NCBI RefSeq assembly: GCF_036088315.1
Contig: NZ_CP107996.1
Location: forward strand, 3,618,501 to 3,682,500
Length of the DNA: 64,000 nucleotides
Direction of reading: 5' to 3'
Source: Streptomyces sp. NBC_00344
GTDB lineage: Bacteria; Actinomycetota; Actinomycetes; Streptomycetales; Streptomycetaceae
In this document: piece by piece, positions 18,640-26,559 of the stretch
Layout of the letters: every line of letters begins with the position of its first letter
Numbering within the stretch: position 1 is the stretch's first letter
Translations under genes and position numbers: made by a program
The notes under the pieces: generated by a model
Seen by the model: the letters and a program-made list of their open reading frames with translations, nothing else
Databases searched by the model: none
Told to the model about the DNA's origin: nothing

Positions 18640-19425
18640 ATGCAGAAGCAACGCATGACCGTCGCCGCCCTGGCCGTCCTCGCCCTGGCCGCCTGCGGCG
18701 CGGAAAAAGGAACCCCCGGCTCCAGCAGCTCGGTCGTGCCGGATGTGCCGCTGTCCGGCACCGACTGGCGCGTCGACAGCGTGACCGTGGACGGAAAGCG
18801 GGTACCGGCCCCGCACGGCGCGGATGTCTCGTTCACGGGCGGCCGGGTGAGCGGCTCGTCCGGCTGCAACCACTTCAGCGCCCCGGCCTCGGTGAAGGGC
18901 GACACCCTCACCGTCGGTCACAGCACCTCCACCCTCATCGGCTGCCCGAAGAACATCCAGGAGTACGAGAGGGCGCTGCTCAGGACCGTCAGGGGCAAGC
19001 TCACCGCACAGCTCGACGACGGGAAGCTCACCCTGAGGGCACCGGACGGCGATCACGTCGTACTCGGTTCCCGGCCGGCCGCGCCGCTCACCGGCACCCG
19101 GTGGAAGGTGACCTCGCTCGTCGAAGGGGGCACCGCCTCGTCCCTCCCGCAGGGCACCGCGGGGAAAGCCCGTCTCACCTTCGGCAAGGACGGAACGGTC
19201 CGCGGGAACCTGGGCTGCAACCGGGTCAGCGGTATGGCAAAGGTCACGAAGGGGACGATCACCTTCGGGCACCTCACCACCACCCGGATGGCGTGCCGCG
19301 GCCCGGCCATGACCTTGGAGAGGCAGCTGCTCAAGCTGCTGCACGGGCCCGTCAGGTACGAAATCCAGCAGCGCGTGCTGACCCTCAGGACACCAGGCCG
19401 CAGTGGAATCGACGCCACCGCATAG
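18640..19425 (+). CDS. Lipoprotein with two META (HslJ-like) domains
   Basis: 261 residues. A short signal peptide ends in the lipobox LALAACG, predicting lipidation at Cys near residue 20. Two META repeats follow: SGTDWRVDSV...VSGSSGCNHFSAPA (about 45-145) and TGTRWKVTSL...VRGNLGCNRVSGMA (about 155-255), each with the GCN motif and a later conserved Cys (LIGCPK, RMACRG). META domains occur in heat-shock protein HslJ and many surface proteins; the biochemical role is unclear. ATG 18640 or 18655 are both possible starts. Upstream is low-complexity DNA, downstream purF. Confidence 0.85.
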   Translation: MQKQRMTVAALAVLALAACGAEKGTPGSSSSVVPDVPLSGTDWRVDSVTVDGKRVPAPHGADVSFTGGRVSGSSGCNHFSAPASVKGDTLTVGHSTSTLIGCPKNIQEYERALLRTVRGKLTAQLDDGKLTLRAPDGDHVVLGSRPAAPLTGTRWKVTSLVEGGTASSLPQGTAGKARLTFGKDGTVRGNLGCNRVSGMAKVTKGTITFGHLTTTRMACRGPAMTLERQLLKLLHGPVRYEIQQRVLTLRTPGRSGIDATA

Positions 19426-19491
19426 CGGCGCGTATCGGTCACTACGGGCAGAGCGCCAGATCGCCAATTCGGACCAGTGGTCGATCTCGCC

Positions 19492-19497
19492 TACACT
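19492..19497 (+). promoter_or_regulatory. Probable -10 box of a leaderless purF transcript
   Basis: TACACT is followed by 7 nt and GTG 19505, the start giving the expected propeptide length. Confidence 0.4.
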
Positions 19498-19504
19498 CGG
19501 TGGC

Positions 19505-21031
19505 GTGCCTCGTGGTGATGGACGACTCAACCACGACCTGCTCCCCGGAGAGAAGGGCCCCCAGGACGCTTGTGGCGTCTTCGGTGTCTGGGCTCCGGGT
19601 GAAGAGGTCGCCAAGCTCACCTATTTCGGACTGTATGCCCTGCAGCACCGTGGACAGGAGTCCGCGGGCATCGCAGTGAGCAATGGGTCCCAGATCCTGG
19701 TCTTCAAGGACATGGGTCTGGTCTCACAGGTCTTCGACGAAACCTCTCTCGGCTCCCTCCAGGGCCATATCGCGGTGGGTCATGCCCGCTACTCCACCAC
19801 CGGAGCCTCGGTGTGGGAGAACGCGCAGCCGACCTTCCGTGCGACGGCCCACGGGTCGATCGCGCTCGGCCACAACGGCAACCTGGTCAATACGGCCCAG
19901 CTCGCCAAGATGGTCGCCGAGCTGCCGAAGGAGAACGGCCGTTCCACGCAGGTGGCGGCAACCAACGACACCGACCTGGTGACCGCGCTCCTGGCGGGCC
20001 AGAACGATGCCGACGGCAAGCCGCTGACCGTCGAGGAAGCCGCTGCCAAGATCCTCCCGGACGTGAAGGGAGCGTTCTCGCTCGTCTTCATGGACGAGAA
20101 CACCCTGTACGCGGCCCGCGACATCCAGGGCATCCGTCCGCTGGTGCTCGGCCGCCTGGAGCGTGGCTGGGTGGTGGCATCGGAGTCCGCCGCTCTGGAC
20201 ATCTGCGGCGCCGCCTTCGTCCGCGAGGTCGAACCCGGCGAGCTGATCGCCATCGACGAGAACGGTCTCCGTACCTCGCGATTCGCGGACGCGAACCCCA
20301 AGGGTTGTGTCTTCGAGTACGTCTACCTGGCCCGCCCCGACACCGATATCGCGGGCCGGAACGTCTATCTCTCGCGTGTGGAGATGGGCCGGAAACTGGC
20401 CGCGGAAGCCCCGGCCGACGCCGATCTGGTGATAGCTACGCCCGAGTCCGGGACACCTGCCGCGATCGGTTACGCCGAGGCCAGCGGTATTCCCTACGGC
20501 TCGGGCCTGGTCAAGAACGCCTATGTCGGCCGGACCTTCATCCAGCCCTCCCAGACGATCCGCCAGCTCGGCATCAGGCTCAAGCTCAATCCGCTCAAGG
20601 AAGTCATCCGCGGCAAGCGCCTCGTGGTCGTCGACGACTCGATCGTCCGCGGCAACACCCAACGCGCGCTGGTCAAGATGCTCCGCGAGGCCGGTGCCGC
20701 GGAGATCCACATCCGGATCTCCTCCCCGCCGGTGAAGTGGCCGTGCTTCTTCGGCATCGACTTCGCGACGCGCGCGGAGCTGATCGCCAACGGCATGTCG
20801 GTCGACGAGATCGGCAAGTCGATGGGCGCGGACTCCCTCGCGTACATCTCCATCGACGGCATGATCGAGGCGACCACGATCGCCAAGCCGAAGCTCTGCC
20901 GCGCCTGCTTCGACGGCGAGTACCCGATGGATCTGCCCGACCCCGAACTGCTCGGCAAGCAGCTGCTGGAGACCGAGCTGGCCGCCGGACCGGCGAGCAC
21001 CGCCGCTGCCGACGCGCTCCGTCGCCCGTAA
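19505..21031 (+). CDS. purF: Amidophosphoribosyltransferase
   Basis: First committed purine step: PRPP + glutamine gives phosphoribosylamine. 508 residues. GTG 19505 gives a 22-residue propeptide that is expected to be cleaved before Cys23 (QDACGVFGVW), the glutaminase nucleophile. The PRPP loop VVVDDSIVRGNT is present near residue 380. Cysteines of KGCVFEY, KWPCFFG and KLCRACFDG fit the [4Fe-4S] ligands of the Bacillus-type, oxygen-sensitive enzyme. purM follows 49 bp later on the same strand; a short CCCTGCAGT/CCCTGCAGT repeat lies in the gap. Confidence 0.97.
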   Translation: MPRGDGRLNHDLLPGEKGPQDACGVFGVWAPGEEVAKLTYFGLYALQHRGQESAGIAVSNGSQILVFKDMGLVSQVFDETSLGSLQGHIAVGHARYSTTGASVWENAQPTFRATAHGSIALGHNGNLVNTAQLAKMVAELPKENGRSTQVAATNDTDLVTALLAGQNDADGKPLTVEEAAAKILPDVKGAFSLVFMDENTLYAARDIQGIRPLVLGRLERGWVVASESAALDICGAAFVREVEPGELIAIDENGLRTSRFADANPKGCVFEYVYLARPDTDIAGRNVYLSRVEMGRKLAAEAPADADLVIATPESGTPAAIGYAEASGIPYGSGLVKNAYVGRTFIQPSQTIRQLGIRLKLNPLKEVIRGKRLVVVDDSIVRGNTQRALVKMLREAGAAEIHIRISSPPVKWPCFFGIDFATRAELIANGMSVDEIGKSMGADSLAYISIDGMIEATTIAKPKLCRACFDGEYPMDLPDPELLGKQLLETELAAGPASTAAADALRRP

Positions 21032-21080
21032 ACCCTGCAGTCCGCAAGCCCTGCAGTACGACACGAAAGTTCCCAGAGCC

Positions 21081-22151
21081 ATGCCTCCTGAGACCAGTGG
21101 TGCCAGCTACGCAGCCGCAGGCGTCGACATCGAAGCCGGTGACCGAGCCGTAGAGCTGATGAAGGAGTGGGTGAAGAAGACGCAGCGCCCCGAGGTCCTC
21201 GGCGGCCTCGGTGGATTCGCCGGCCTCTTCGATGCCTCCGCGCTGAAGCGTTACGAGCGGCCGCTGCTCGCTTCGGCGACCGACGGTGTCGGTACGAAGG
21301 TGGACCTCGCCCGCAAGATGGGCGTCTACGACACGATCGGCCACGACCTGGTCGGCATGGTCGTCGACGACCTGGTCGTGTGCGGCGCCGAGCCGCTCTT
21401 CATGACCGACTACATCTGTGTCGGCAAGGTCTTCCCCGACCGCGTCGCCGCGATCGTGAAGGGCATCGCCGAAGGCTGTGTGCTGGCCGGCTGCGCGCTG
21501 GTCGGCGGCGAGACCGCCGAACACCCGGGGCTGCTCGGCGAGCACGACTTCGACGTGGCGGGCGCCGGTACCGGTGTGGTCGAGGCCGACCAGCTGCTGG
21601 GCGCGGACCGTATCCGCAAGGGCGACGCGGTCATCGCGATGGCCTCGTCGGGACTTCACTCCAACGGGTACTCACTGGTGCGCCATGTTGTCTTCGACCG
21701 GGCCGGCTGGGCGCTGGACCGGGAGATCGAGGAGTTCGGCAGGACCCTGGGGGAGGAGCTGCTGGAGCCCACCAGGATCTATTCGCTGGACTGCCTGGCG
21801 CTGACCCGTACGACCCAGGTGCACGGCTTCAGCCACATCACGGGCGGCGGACTGGCCAACAACCTCGCCCGGGTGATTCCGGACGGGCTGCACGCCACGG
21901 TCGACCGTTCGACCTGGACGCCAGGAGCGGTCTTCGAGGTCGTCGGCAAGGCCGGTGCGGTCGAGCGCCTGGAGCTGGAGAAGACACTGAACATGGGTGT
22001 CGGCATGATGGCCGTCGTCCCCGAGGAGTCGGTGGATGCGGCGCTGACCACACTCGCCGACCGGGGCATGGACGCCTGGGTGGCCGGGGAGATCACCGAG
22101 CGCGGCGCACACACCTCGGGCGCCGAGCTGACCGGGGACTACGCCAAGTAG
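21081..22151 (+). CDS. purM: Phosphoribosylformylglycinamidine cyclo-ligase (AIR synthetase)
   Basis: Closes the imidazole ring: FGAM + ATP gives AIR. 356 residues. Family text: SYAAAGVDIEAGDRAVELMK, ATDGVGTKVDLA (ATP-binding), MVVDDLVVCGAEPLFMTDYI, GGETAEHPG, ASSGLHSNGYSLVR and HITGGGLANNLARV. It is in the same fold family as PurL. It is probably co-transcribed with purF and converges on the DUF3073 gene. Confidence 0.97.
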   Translation: MPPETSGASYAAAGVDIEAGDRAVELMKEWVKKTQRPEVLGGLGGFAGLFDASALKRYERPLLASATDGVGTKVDLARKMGVYDTIGHDLVGMVVDDLVVCGAEPLFMTDYICVGKVFPDRVAAIVKGIAEGCVLAGCALVGGETAEHPGLLGEHDFDVAGAGTGVVEADQLLGADRIRKGDAVIAMASSGLHSNGYSLVRHVVFDRAGWALDREIEEFGRTLGEELLEPTRIYSLDCLALTRTTQVHGFSHITGGGLANNLARVIPDGLHATVDRSTWTPGAVFEVVGKAGAVERLELEKTLNMGVGMMAVVPEESVDAALTTLADRGMDAWVAGEITERGAHTSGAELTGDYAK

Positions 22152-22276
22152 GCGGAACGGGACAGCATGGGACCCGGCCCGGGGCGGTGGCCTCGGACCG
22201 GGTCGAATGACAGTGCTCAACGAAGAACCGAAAAATAATTCTTTGAGATGACTGCGCTTTTTGAGGTGTTCGTACG

Positions 22277-22528
22277 TCAAGCGCCGCGGCGCTGAGACGA
22301 AGGACCGGACTCGTCGTCCTCGTCCTGATCCTCGTTGTAACGATCCGCGTACTGTGCGTACGGGTCATCTTCCTCTTCGTCGTCCTCGAACGGCTCCGCG
22401 TTCGGTGGCTGACTCGTAGGAGATGCGCCCAGCTCATTGGCCAGACGTGACAGGTCCGTTCCGCCGCTGCTGTACTTCAGCTGGCGGGCGACCTTCGTCT
22501 GCTTGGCCTTTGCCCGGCCGCGCCCCAT
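22277..22528 (-). CDS. DUF3073 family small protein
   Basis: 83 residues starting MGRGRAKAKQTKVARQLKYSSG at ATG 22528, a conserved actinobacterial N-terminus that is strongly basic. The C-terminal half is very acidic (FEDDEEEDD, YNEDQDEDDESG). This charge split suggests a nucleic-acid- or protein-binding accessory factor, but no function is known to me. Longer upstream readings lack the family pattern. It is 3' of vdh on the same strand and converges with purM. Confidence 0.88.
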   Translation of the reverse strand: MGRGRAKAKQTKVARQLKYSSGGTDLSRLANELGASPTSQPPNAEPFEDDEEEDDPYAQYADRYNEDQDEDDESGPSSQRRGA

Positions 22529-22595
22529 GGCTCGACCCCCTCGGTGACGGGGCTCGACGGCCCCAGAGTCTTGACACCCGTTCATGATTCGGAAC

Positions 22596-22615
22596 GGACT
22601 CTCCGTAAAGAGTCC
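22596..22615. promoter_or_regulatory. Inverted repeat upstream of the DUF3073 gene
   Basis: GGACTCT-N6-AGAGTCC lies about 70 bp upstream of the start, inside the 279-bp gap after vdh. It may be an operator or the vdh terminator; no T-run is present. Confidence 0.3.
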
Positions 22616-22807
22616 GGTCCGTAGGGCTTCAACGGTACCTGCTTCCGCGGCCATACGGTACGCCGCCCGCAGGAAGCGCCGCTTCACAGAACCGGCGAGG
22701 AGCCCCGTCCTCGCTGGTCAGCTGCGATTTTAGCCTCTTCTGGGCGTCCGACCCGCCGACGGGGGTGAGTCACGTCTCCCCGACAGCGGGTCAGTGGCCG
22801 TGCACGG

Positions 22808-23902
22808 TCAGTGGCTGCGGGCCTCGTCCATCCGCTGTTCGGCGATCCGGTCGGCCGCCGCAGCCGGCGGAATACCGTCAGCCTTTGCGCGAGCGAATAT
22901 TGCCAGCGTGGTGTCGAAGATCCCGGCGGCCTTCGCCTTGCAGCGGTCGAAGTCGAATCCGTGCAGCTCGTCGGCGACCTGGATCACCCCGCCCGCGTTC
23001 ACCACGTAGTCGGGCGCGTAGAGGATCCCGCGGTCCGCGAGGTCCTTCTCGACGCCCGGGTGCGCGAGCTGGTTGTTGGCGGCACCGCAGATCACCTTGG
23101 CGGTGAGCACCGGCACGGACGTGTCGTTCAGCGCGCCGCCCAGGGCACAGGGGGCGTAGATGTCGAGGCCGGGCACCCGGATCAGCGCCTCGGTGTCGGC
23201 GACCGCGGTCACCCGTCCCGGGTGGGTGCCGGTGACGCGGCGCACGGTCTCTTCCCGTACATCGGTGATCACGACATCGGCGCCGTCCGCCAGCAGGTGC
23301 TCGACCAGGTGGTGGCCGACCTTGCCGACACCCGCGATGCCGACCGTACGGCCGCGGAGCGTGGGGTCGCCCCACAGGTGCTGGGCGCTGGCCCGCATGC
23401 CCTGGAAGACGCCGAAGGCGGTGAGTACCGACGAGTCGCCGGCGCCGCCGTTCTCGGGGGAACGCCCGGTCGTCCACGCGCACTCACGCGCCACGACGTC
23501 CATGTCGGCGACATAGGTCCCGACATCGCAGGCGGTGACGTATCGGCCACCGAGCGAGGCGACGAAGCGGCCGTAGGCCAGCAGCAGCTCTTCGGTCTTG
23601 ATCTTTTCGGGATCGCCGATGATCACGGCCTTGCCGCCGCCGTGGTCCAGACCGGCCATGGCGTTCTTGTACGACATGCCGCGGGCGAGGTTCAGCGCGT
23701 CTGCCACGGCTGCTTCCTCACTCGCATACGGATAGAAGCGCGTACCGCCGAGGGCCGGGCCCAGGGCGGTGGAGTGGATGGCGATCACGGCCTTGAGGCC
23801 GGAGGCGCGGTCCTGGCAGAGCACGACTTGCTCGTGTCCCCCCTGATCCGAGTGGAACAGGGTGTGCAGTACGTCGACAGGAGCGCCGGTCACATCGGTC
23901 AC
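22808..23902 (-). CDS. vdh: Valine (branched-chain amino acid) dehydrogenase
   Basis: 364 residues, an NAD-dependent Glu/Leu/Phe/Val dehydrogenase that deaminates valine to 2-oxoisovalerate and feeds branched precursors to fatty acids and polyketides. The catalytic part shows [29 protein letters not shown] with the active-site Lys, and [13 protein letters not shown]. The Rossmann domain shows [21 protein letters not shown]. The C-terminal [17 protein letters not shown] is also conserved. GTG 23902 is chosen: GGGAG lies 8 nt upstream and the resulting TDV N-terminus matches my memory of the S. coelicolor enzyme; TTG 23917 would overlap that site. Confidence 0.94.
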   Translation of the reverse strand: MTDVTGAPVDVLHTLFHSDQGGHEQVVLCQDRASGLKAVIAIHSTALGPALGGTRFYPYASEEAAVADALNLARGMSYKNAMAGLDHGGGKAVIIGDPEKIKTEELLLAYGRFVASLGGRYVTACDVGTYVADMDVVARECAWTTGRSPENGGAGDSSVLTAFGVFQGMRASAQHLWGDPTLRGRTVGIAGVGKVGHHLVEHLLADGADVVITDVREETVRRVTGTHPGRVTAVADTEALIRVPGLDIYAPCALGGALNDTSVPVLTAKVICGAANNQLAHPGVEKDLADRGILYAPDYVVNAGGVIQVADELHGFDFDRCKAKAAGIFDTTLAIFARAKADGIPPAAAADRIAEQRMDEARSH

Positions 23903-23991
23903 TGTGGTGACTCCCAAGTACGAAGCGGCGAATTTCGGTGGCCAGGCCTTCTTACGGGTGGAGAGGACCCGGTTGGCAGCAGATTAGGCCC

Positions 23992-24005
23992 TACGCACGC
24001 GTAGA
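23992..24005. promoter_or_regulatory. 14-bp palindrome between vdh and the divergent 24065 gene
   Basis: CTACGC-AC-GCGTAG has perfect 6-bp arms, about 90 bp from the vdh start and 60 bp from the 24065 start, so it could control either or both. Confidence 0.4.
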
Positions 24006-24064
24006 TCAGGTGCAGTGCTGAGGATCACCCCCTCCTGGAGCAGTGACATGGGACGATTCACCTC

Positions 24065-24907
24065 ATGGCGGTGGTGTCCTCAGTGATCGTCCCCTATACG
24101 TCCTATCTGCGGGTCTATGAACCCCTGGCGGCTTTTCCGGAGTCCGAGCGCGACCACTGGGCCCGCTATGCGCGGCGCAGCGATCTGCCGACGGCGCAGG
24201 ACGAACTCAGGCGGTCGCTGGCGGATCTGCTGCCGGTGCCACCGGTGGCCGTGCCGGTGCACGAGAGCGCCGATGCCTTCGTGGCCGAGCTGGACGGTGT
24301 CGTCTGCGTCTGCCCCTGGCGGACCAGGCTGCGGGGCTGGCTCGCCCTGGAGGAGCTTTCCGGGCAGTATCCGGAACCGGTGCTCGACGTGGTGCTGCCC
24401 CCTGTGGTGCGCCGGCAGGCCGCCGCCGACTACGAGCGCTGGCTGGAGCGCAATCCGGATGCCAGGCCCTGGATCAGGACGACCGTCTGGCATGTCCCCG
24501 TGCGCTGGTTCACACTCTTCGACGACGGGGAGCGGGAATTCACCGCGGCCGAGGACGGTGCCCCGCCGGTGCTGCGCTACCGGACTCCGATGGTGCAGGC
24601 CAGGCGCCGGCTGGCGCGCTCATTGAAGACGCTGAGGGAGCATTTCGAAGAGGGGACGCTCACCGAGGGCCTGGTGGACGTCGGCAAGTGGCTGGAGGAG
24701 TTCCATCCCAGGTCGCTGGTTGAGCTCGACTACGGCGGCCTCGTGCACGCCCTGAGCGAGGCGCAGTTGGCGGAGGACAGGTCGGCAGCGGATGTGGCGG
24801 CCGCGGTCGCCGCACTGCGGGCCGGAGACGGTGAGGCGGCGGACGCCGCGTACGAGCGGCTGGCCGACCGCTGGCGGGCGGTCCGGGAACGGCAGATCGC
24901 CAACTGA
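24065..24907 (+). CDS. Conserved actinobacterial protein of unknown function
   Basis: 280 residues, no signal peptide and no membrane segment. I do not recognise a characterised domain. Visible features are an N-terminal VIVPYTSYLRVYEPLAAFPESER, a central W-rich stretch (VWHVPVRWFTLFDDGERE), a basic helix with RRRLARSLKTLREHFEEG, and an Ala/Glu-rich helical C-terminus. GACGAT lies 7 nt before the ATG and no ribosome binding site is seen, so it may be leaderless. It sits between vdh and bldC, and from memory a homologue is present in the same place in S. coelicolor. Confidence 0.8.
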   Translation: MAVVSSVIVPYTSYLRVYEPLAAFPESERDHWARYARRSDLPTAQDELRRSLADLLPVPPVAVPVHESADAFVAELDGVVCVCPWRTRLRGWLALEELSGQYPEPVLDVVLPPVVRRQAAADYERWLERNPDARPWIRTTVWHVPVRWFTLFDDGEREFTAAEDGAPPVLRYRTPMVQARRRLARSLKTLREHFEEGTLTEGLVDVGKWLEEFHPRSLVELDYGGLVHALSEAQLAEDRSAADVAAAVAALRAGDGEAADAAYERLADRWRAVRERQIAN

Positions 24908-25384
24908 CCCGCGGAGCCCGTCCGGGCGGGCTTCCGCACGGGGACCTACGTCCTGATCCGGGCCTTTGTGTCAAGCGTGACGGACCGCACTAACCCGGGC
25001 CTTGCGCCCATCCCCCATCCTCGTGTCAAAATAGGACAAGGAGTCCGGAGTGGGCTCCTTCCGTCCAAGTAAGGGCGGATTACTCGGCATTGCACTCTTT
25101 GGGGGGTCTGATGACTCCTGATCACCATGTGACTGATCGTTACTGTGGTGTGACTGTCCGCTATGGCATGGTCCATCGGCCTTCCGCCACTGATGAGCAC
25201 CTGAGAGGGCAATTCCATCGGTTTGGCCGACGTGGCTGGACGGATGGTGTAGTTGTAGTGCCGAAGACAAGCCGTTCGTCCTATAACCGACTCGACTCGC
25301 GTGCTCCATTTCGGGCAACGCGGGTCAAGGTGCAGAATTTAGAGGAATGAACCGAGATGGATCGGTTCTCCGAGGAGGCCGCTC
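24908..25384 (+). other. 477-bp region upstream of bldC, AT-richer than neighbours
   Basis: Likely bldC promoter and 5' leader. TATAAC at 25282-25287 is a plausible -10 box. An open frame at 25111-25350 (79 codons, GGGGGG just before its ATG) has about half of its third positions A or T, including an in-frame TTA, so it does not look like an ordinary Streptomyces gene. I treat it as leader DNA. Confidence 0.5.
25349..25368 (+). promoter_or_regulatory. Inverted repeat in the bldC leader
   Basis: GAACCGA-N6-TCGGTTC, 7-bp arms, ends 4 nt before the GAGGAGG ribosome binding site of bldC. It could be an operator or a hairpin affecting translation. Confidence 0.4.
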
Positions 25385-25591
25385 ATGACCGCTCGCACCC
25401 CTGATGCCGAGCCGCTGCTGACCCCGGCTGAGGTTGCCACGATGTTCCGCGTGGACCCGAAGACGGTCACCCGCTGGGCAAAGGCGGGCAAGCTCACGTC
25501 CATTCGAACGCTGGGTGGACATCGCCGGTACCGCGAGGCAGAGGTCCGTGCACTGCTCGCGGGTATTCCGCAGCAGCGCAGCGAGGCCTGA
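25385..25591 (+). CDS. bldC: Developmental regulator BldC (MerR-like winged helix)
   Basis: 68 residues. The whole protein is one MerR-type DNA-binding domain: LLTPAEVATMFRVDPKTVTRWAKAGKLTSIRTLGGHRRYRE, helix-turn-helix plus wing, with no effector or dimerisation domain. It matches BldC as I remember it, including length. BldC binds DNA cooperatively in head-to-tail arrays and delays entry into sporulation while controlling antibiotic genes in Streptomyces. ATG 25385 has GAGGAGG 7 nt upstream. A strong terminator follows, so it is monocistronic. Confidence 0.96.
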   Translation: MTARTPDAEPLLTPAEVATMFRVDPKTVTRWAKAGKLTSIRTLGGHRRYREAEVRALLAGIPQQRSEA

Positions 25592-25688
25592 ACACCCCGA
25601 TAAATCGGGCGTTTCCGGGCCCCCCAACCTGATTCGCCCTGTTACTGCTCCACATGACGGCTGTCCGCCCCAACGGACATCGGTCTTG

Positions 25689-25726
25689 ACCGCGCTGGAC
25701 TCCGCCGGGTCCAGCGCGGTTTTTTT
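25689..25726 (+). terminator. Rho-independent terminator of bldC
   Basis: Perfect 12-bp stem ACCGCGCTGGAC/GTCCAGCGCGGT with an 8-nt loop and a run of seven T. It lies 97 bp after the stop. Confidence 0.9.
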
Positions 25727-26100
25727 GTGCCACGCCCCGTACGGCTCGCCGCACGGCCGGTGGTGCGGCGTCCCGCTCGGCGCCGCCCCCGGCCCGCCGG
25801 GCCCCGCCTGAGGGCCGCTGAAGCCTTGTGGGAGGCGGGGGTAAGGCCTTACCGGAGTCGCCTCCGAAGCCTCGCCGGCAGGGGTCGCCGCGGCTCCTCC
25901 GCGGCCCTGTGGGGGCCCCGGTTCCGTCGGTCCTGAGGCCTCGCACGGGAGTGCAATTGCACATATTAAATTGGCTTGTTGTAGGGCGGGGTTAAGTTCG
26001 CCCGTTGTAAAAACTCATTCAGTGACTCCCGTCACATGGCGTACCTCTTGCCAAACCCTCGACCCGCCCTGGTAGTGGGCGCGTTGGGCGGCTATGGGCG
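25727..26100. other. Gene-free region with an AT-rich patch and palindromes
   Basis: No coding region was recognised. At 25951-25962 there is a perfect 12-bp palindrome GTGCAATTGCAC, followed by ATATTAAATTGG and then GTTGTA-GGGCG-N10-CGCCC-GTTGTA, an inverted repeat flanked by direct repeats (about 25979-26010). This patch is the most AT-rich stretch for several kilobases. Confidence 0.5.
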
Positions 26101-26274
26101 TCATGCGTCCGGAGGGGTGTCACGCTCGGGGCCCGAGGACTCCATCGCGAGCCGCAGCAGCCGGTGGCAGACCTGGCAGTGCCGGGTGAGGTGGCGGTAG
26201 CCCACAGCGGCCGCCAGATGGGCGCGGAGCAGAGCCCGGGTCTCATGTCGTGCCCGTTTCGCCGTCGCCGCCAT
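26101..26274 (-). CDS. DUF6274-type small protein with CxxC motif
   Basis: 57 residues, easy to miss by length. The protein begins MAATAKRARHETRALLRAHL and continues with AAAVGYRHLTRHCQVCHRLL and a short tail ending in PPDA. ATG 26274 has GGGAGG 6 nt upstream (GACGGGAGGCGGCGT-ATG). The HCQVCH core, two Cys and flanking His, suggests a small metal-binding site. I recall this pattern as the DUF6274 family of Streptomyces; function unknown. It lies between bldC and tRNA-Asp on the opposite strand to bldC. Confidence 0.75.
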   Translation of the reverse strand: MAATAKRARHETRALLRAHLAAAVGYRHLTRHCQVCHRLLRLAMESSGPERDTPPDA

Positions 26275-26359
26275 ACGCCGCCTCCCGTCACGTCCCCTGT
26301 TGTCTGGGGTACTCCGCGGCGGAAGGTGCAGTCAAGACCCCGGTGGGCGGCCGGCACGC

Positions 26360-26394
26360 AGGAAAGCCCGCATCCAAGGGATGCGGGCTTTCCT
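26360..26394. terminator. Hairpin terminator downstream of tRNA-Asp copy 1
   Basis: Perfect 16-bp stem AGGAAAGCCCGCATCC and its complement with a 3-nt loop, 3' of the minus-strand tRNA. Confidence 0.8.
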
Positions 26395-26400
26395 CTGCTG

Positions 26401-26475
26401 CGGTCCTGACGGGATTTGAACCCGCGGCCTCCACCTTGACAGGGTGGCGAGCACTCCAAACTGCTCCACAGGACC
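26401..26475 (-). tRNA. tRNA-Asp (anticodon GTC), copy 1
   Basis: 75 nt: acceptor GGTCCTG/CAGGACC with G discriminator, anticodon arm CCACC-CTGTCAA-GGTGG, T loop TTCAAAT. No encoded CCA. Identical to 31780-31854. Confidence 0.97.
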
Positions 26476-26559
26476 AGGTTTCGCAGCCCGATGTGCGTTG
26501 GCTGCGAGACAAGACTGTACAGCAGGCCGGGGCCCTGGTCGAACCGGATACCGGACCCG

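Noticed and set aside
25111..25350. 79-codon frame upstream of bldC as a separate protein gene
   Set aside because: Third-position A/T is far too high for this genome and no family is recognised; kept only as a leader-peptide hypothesis.
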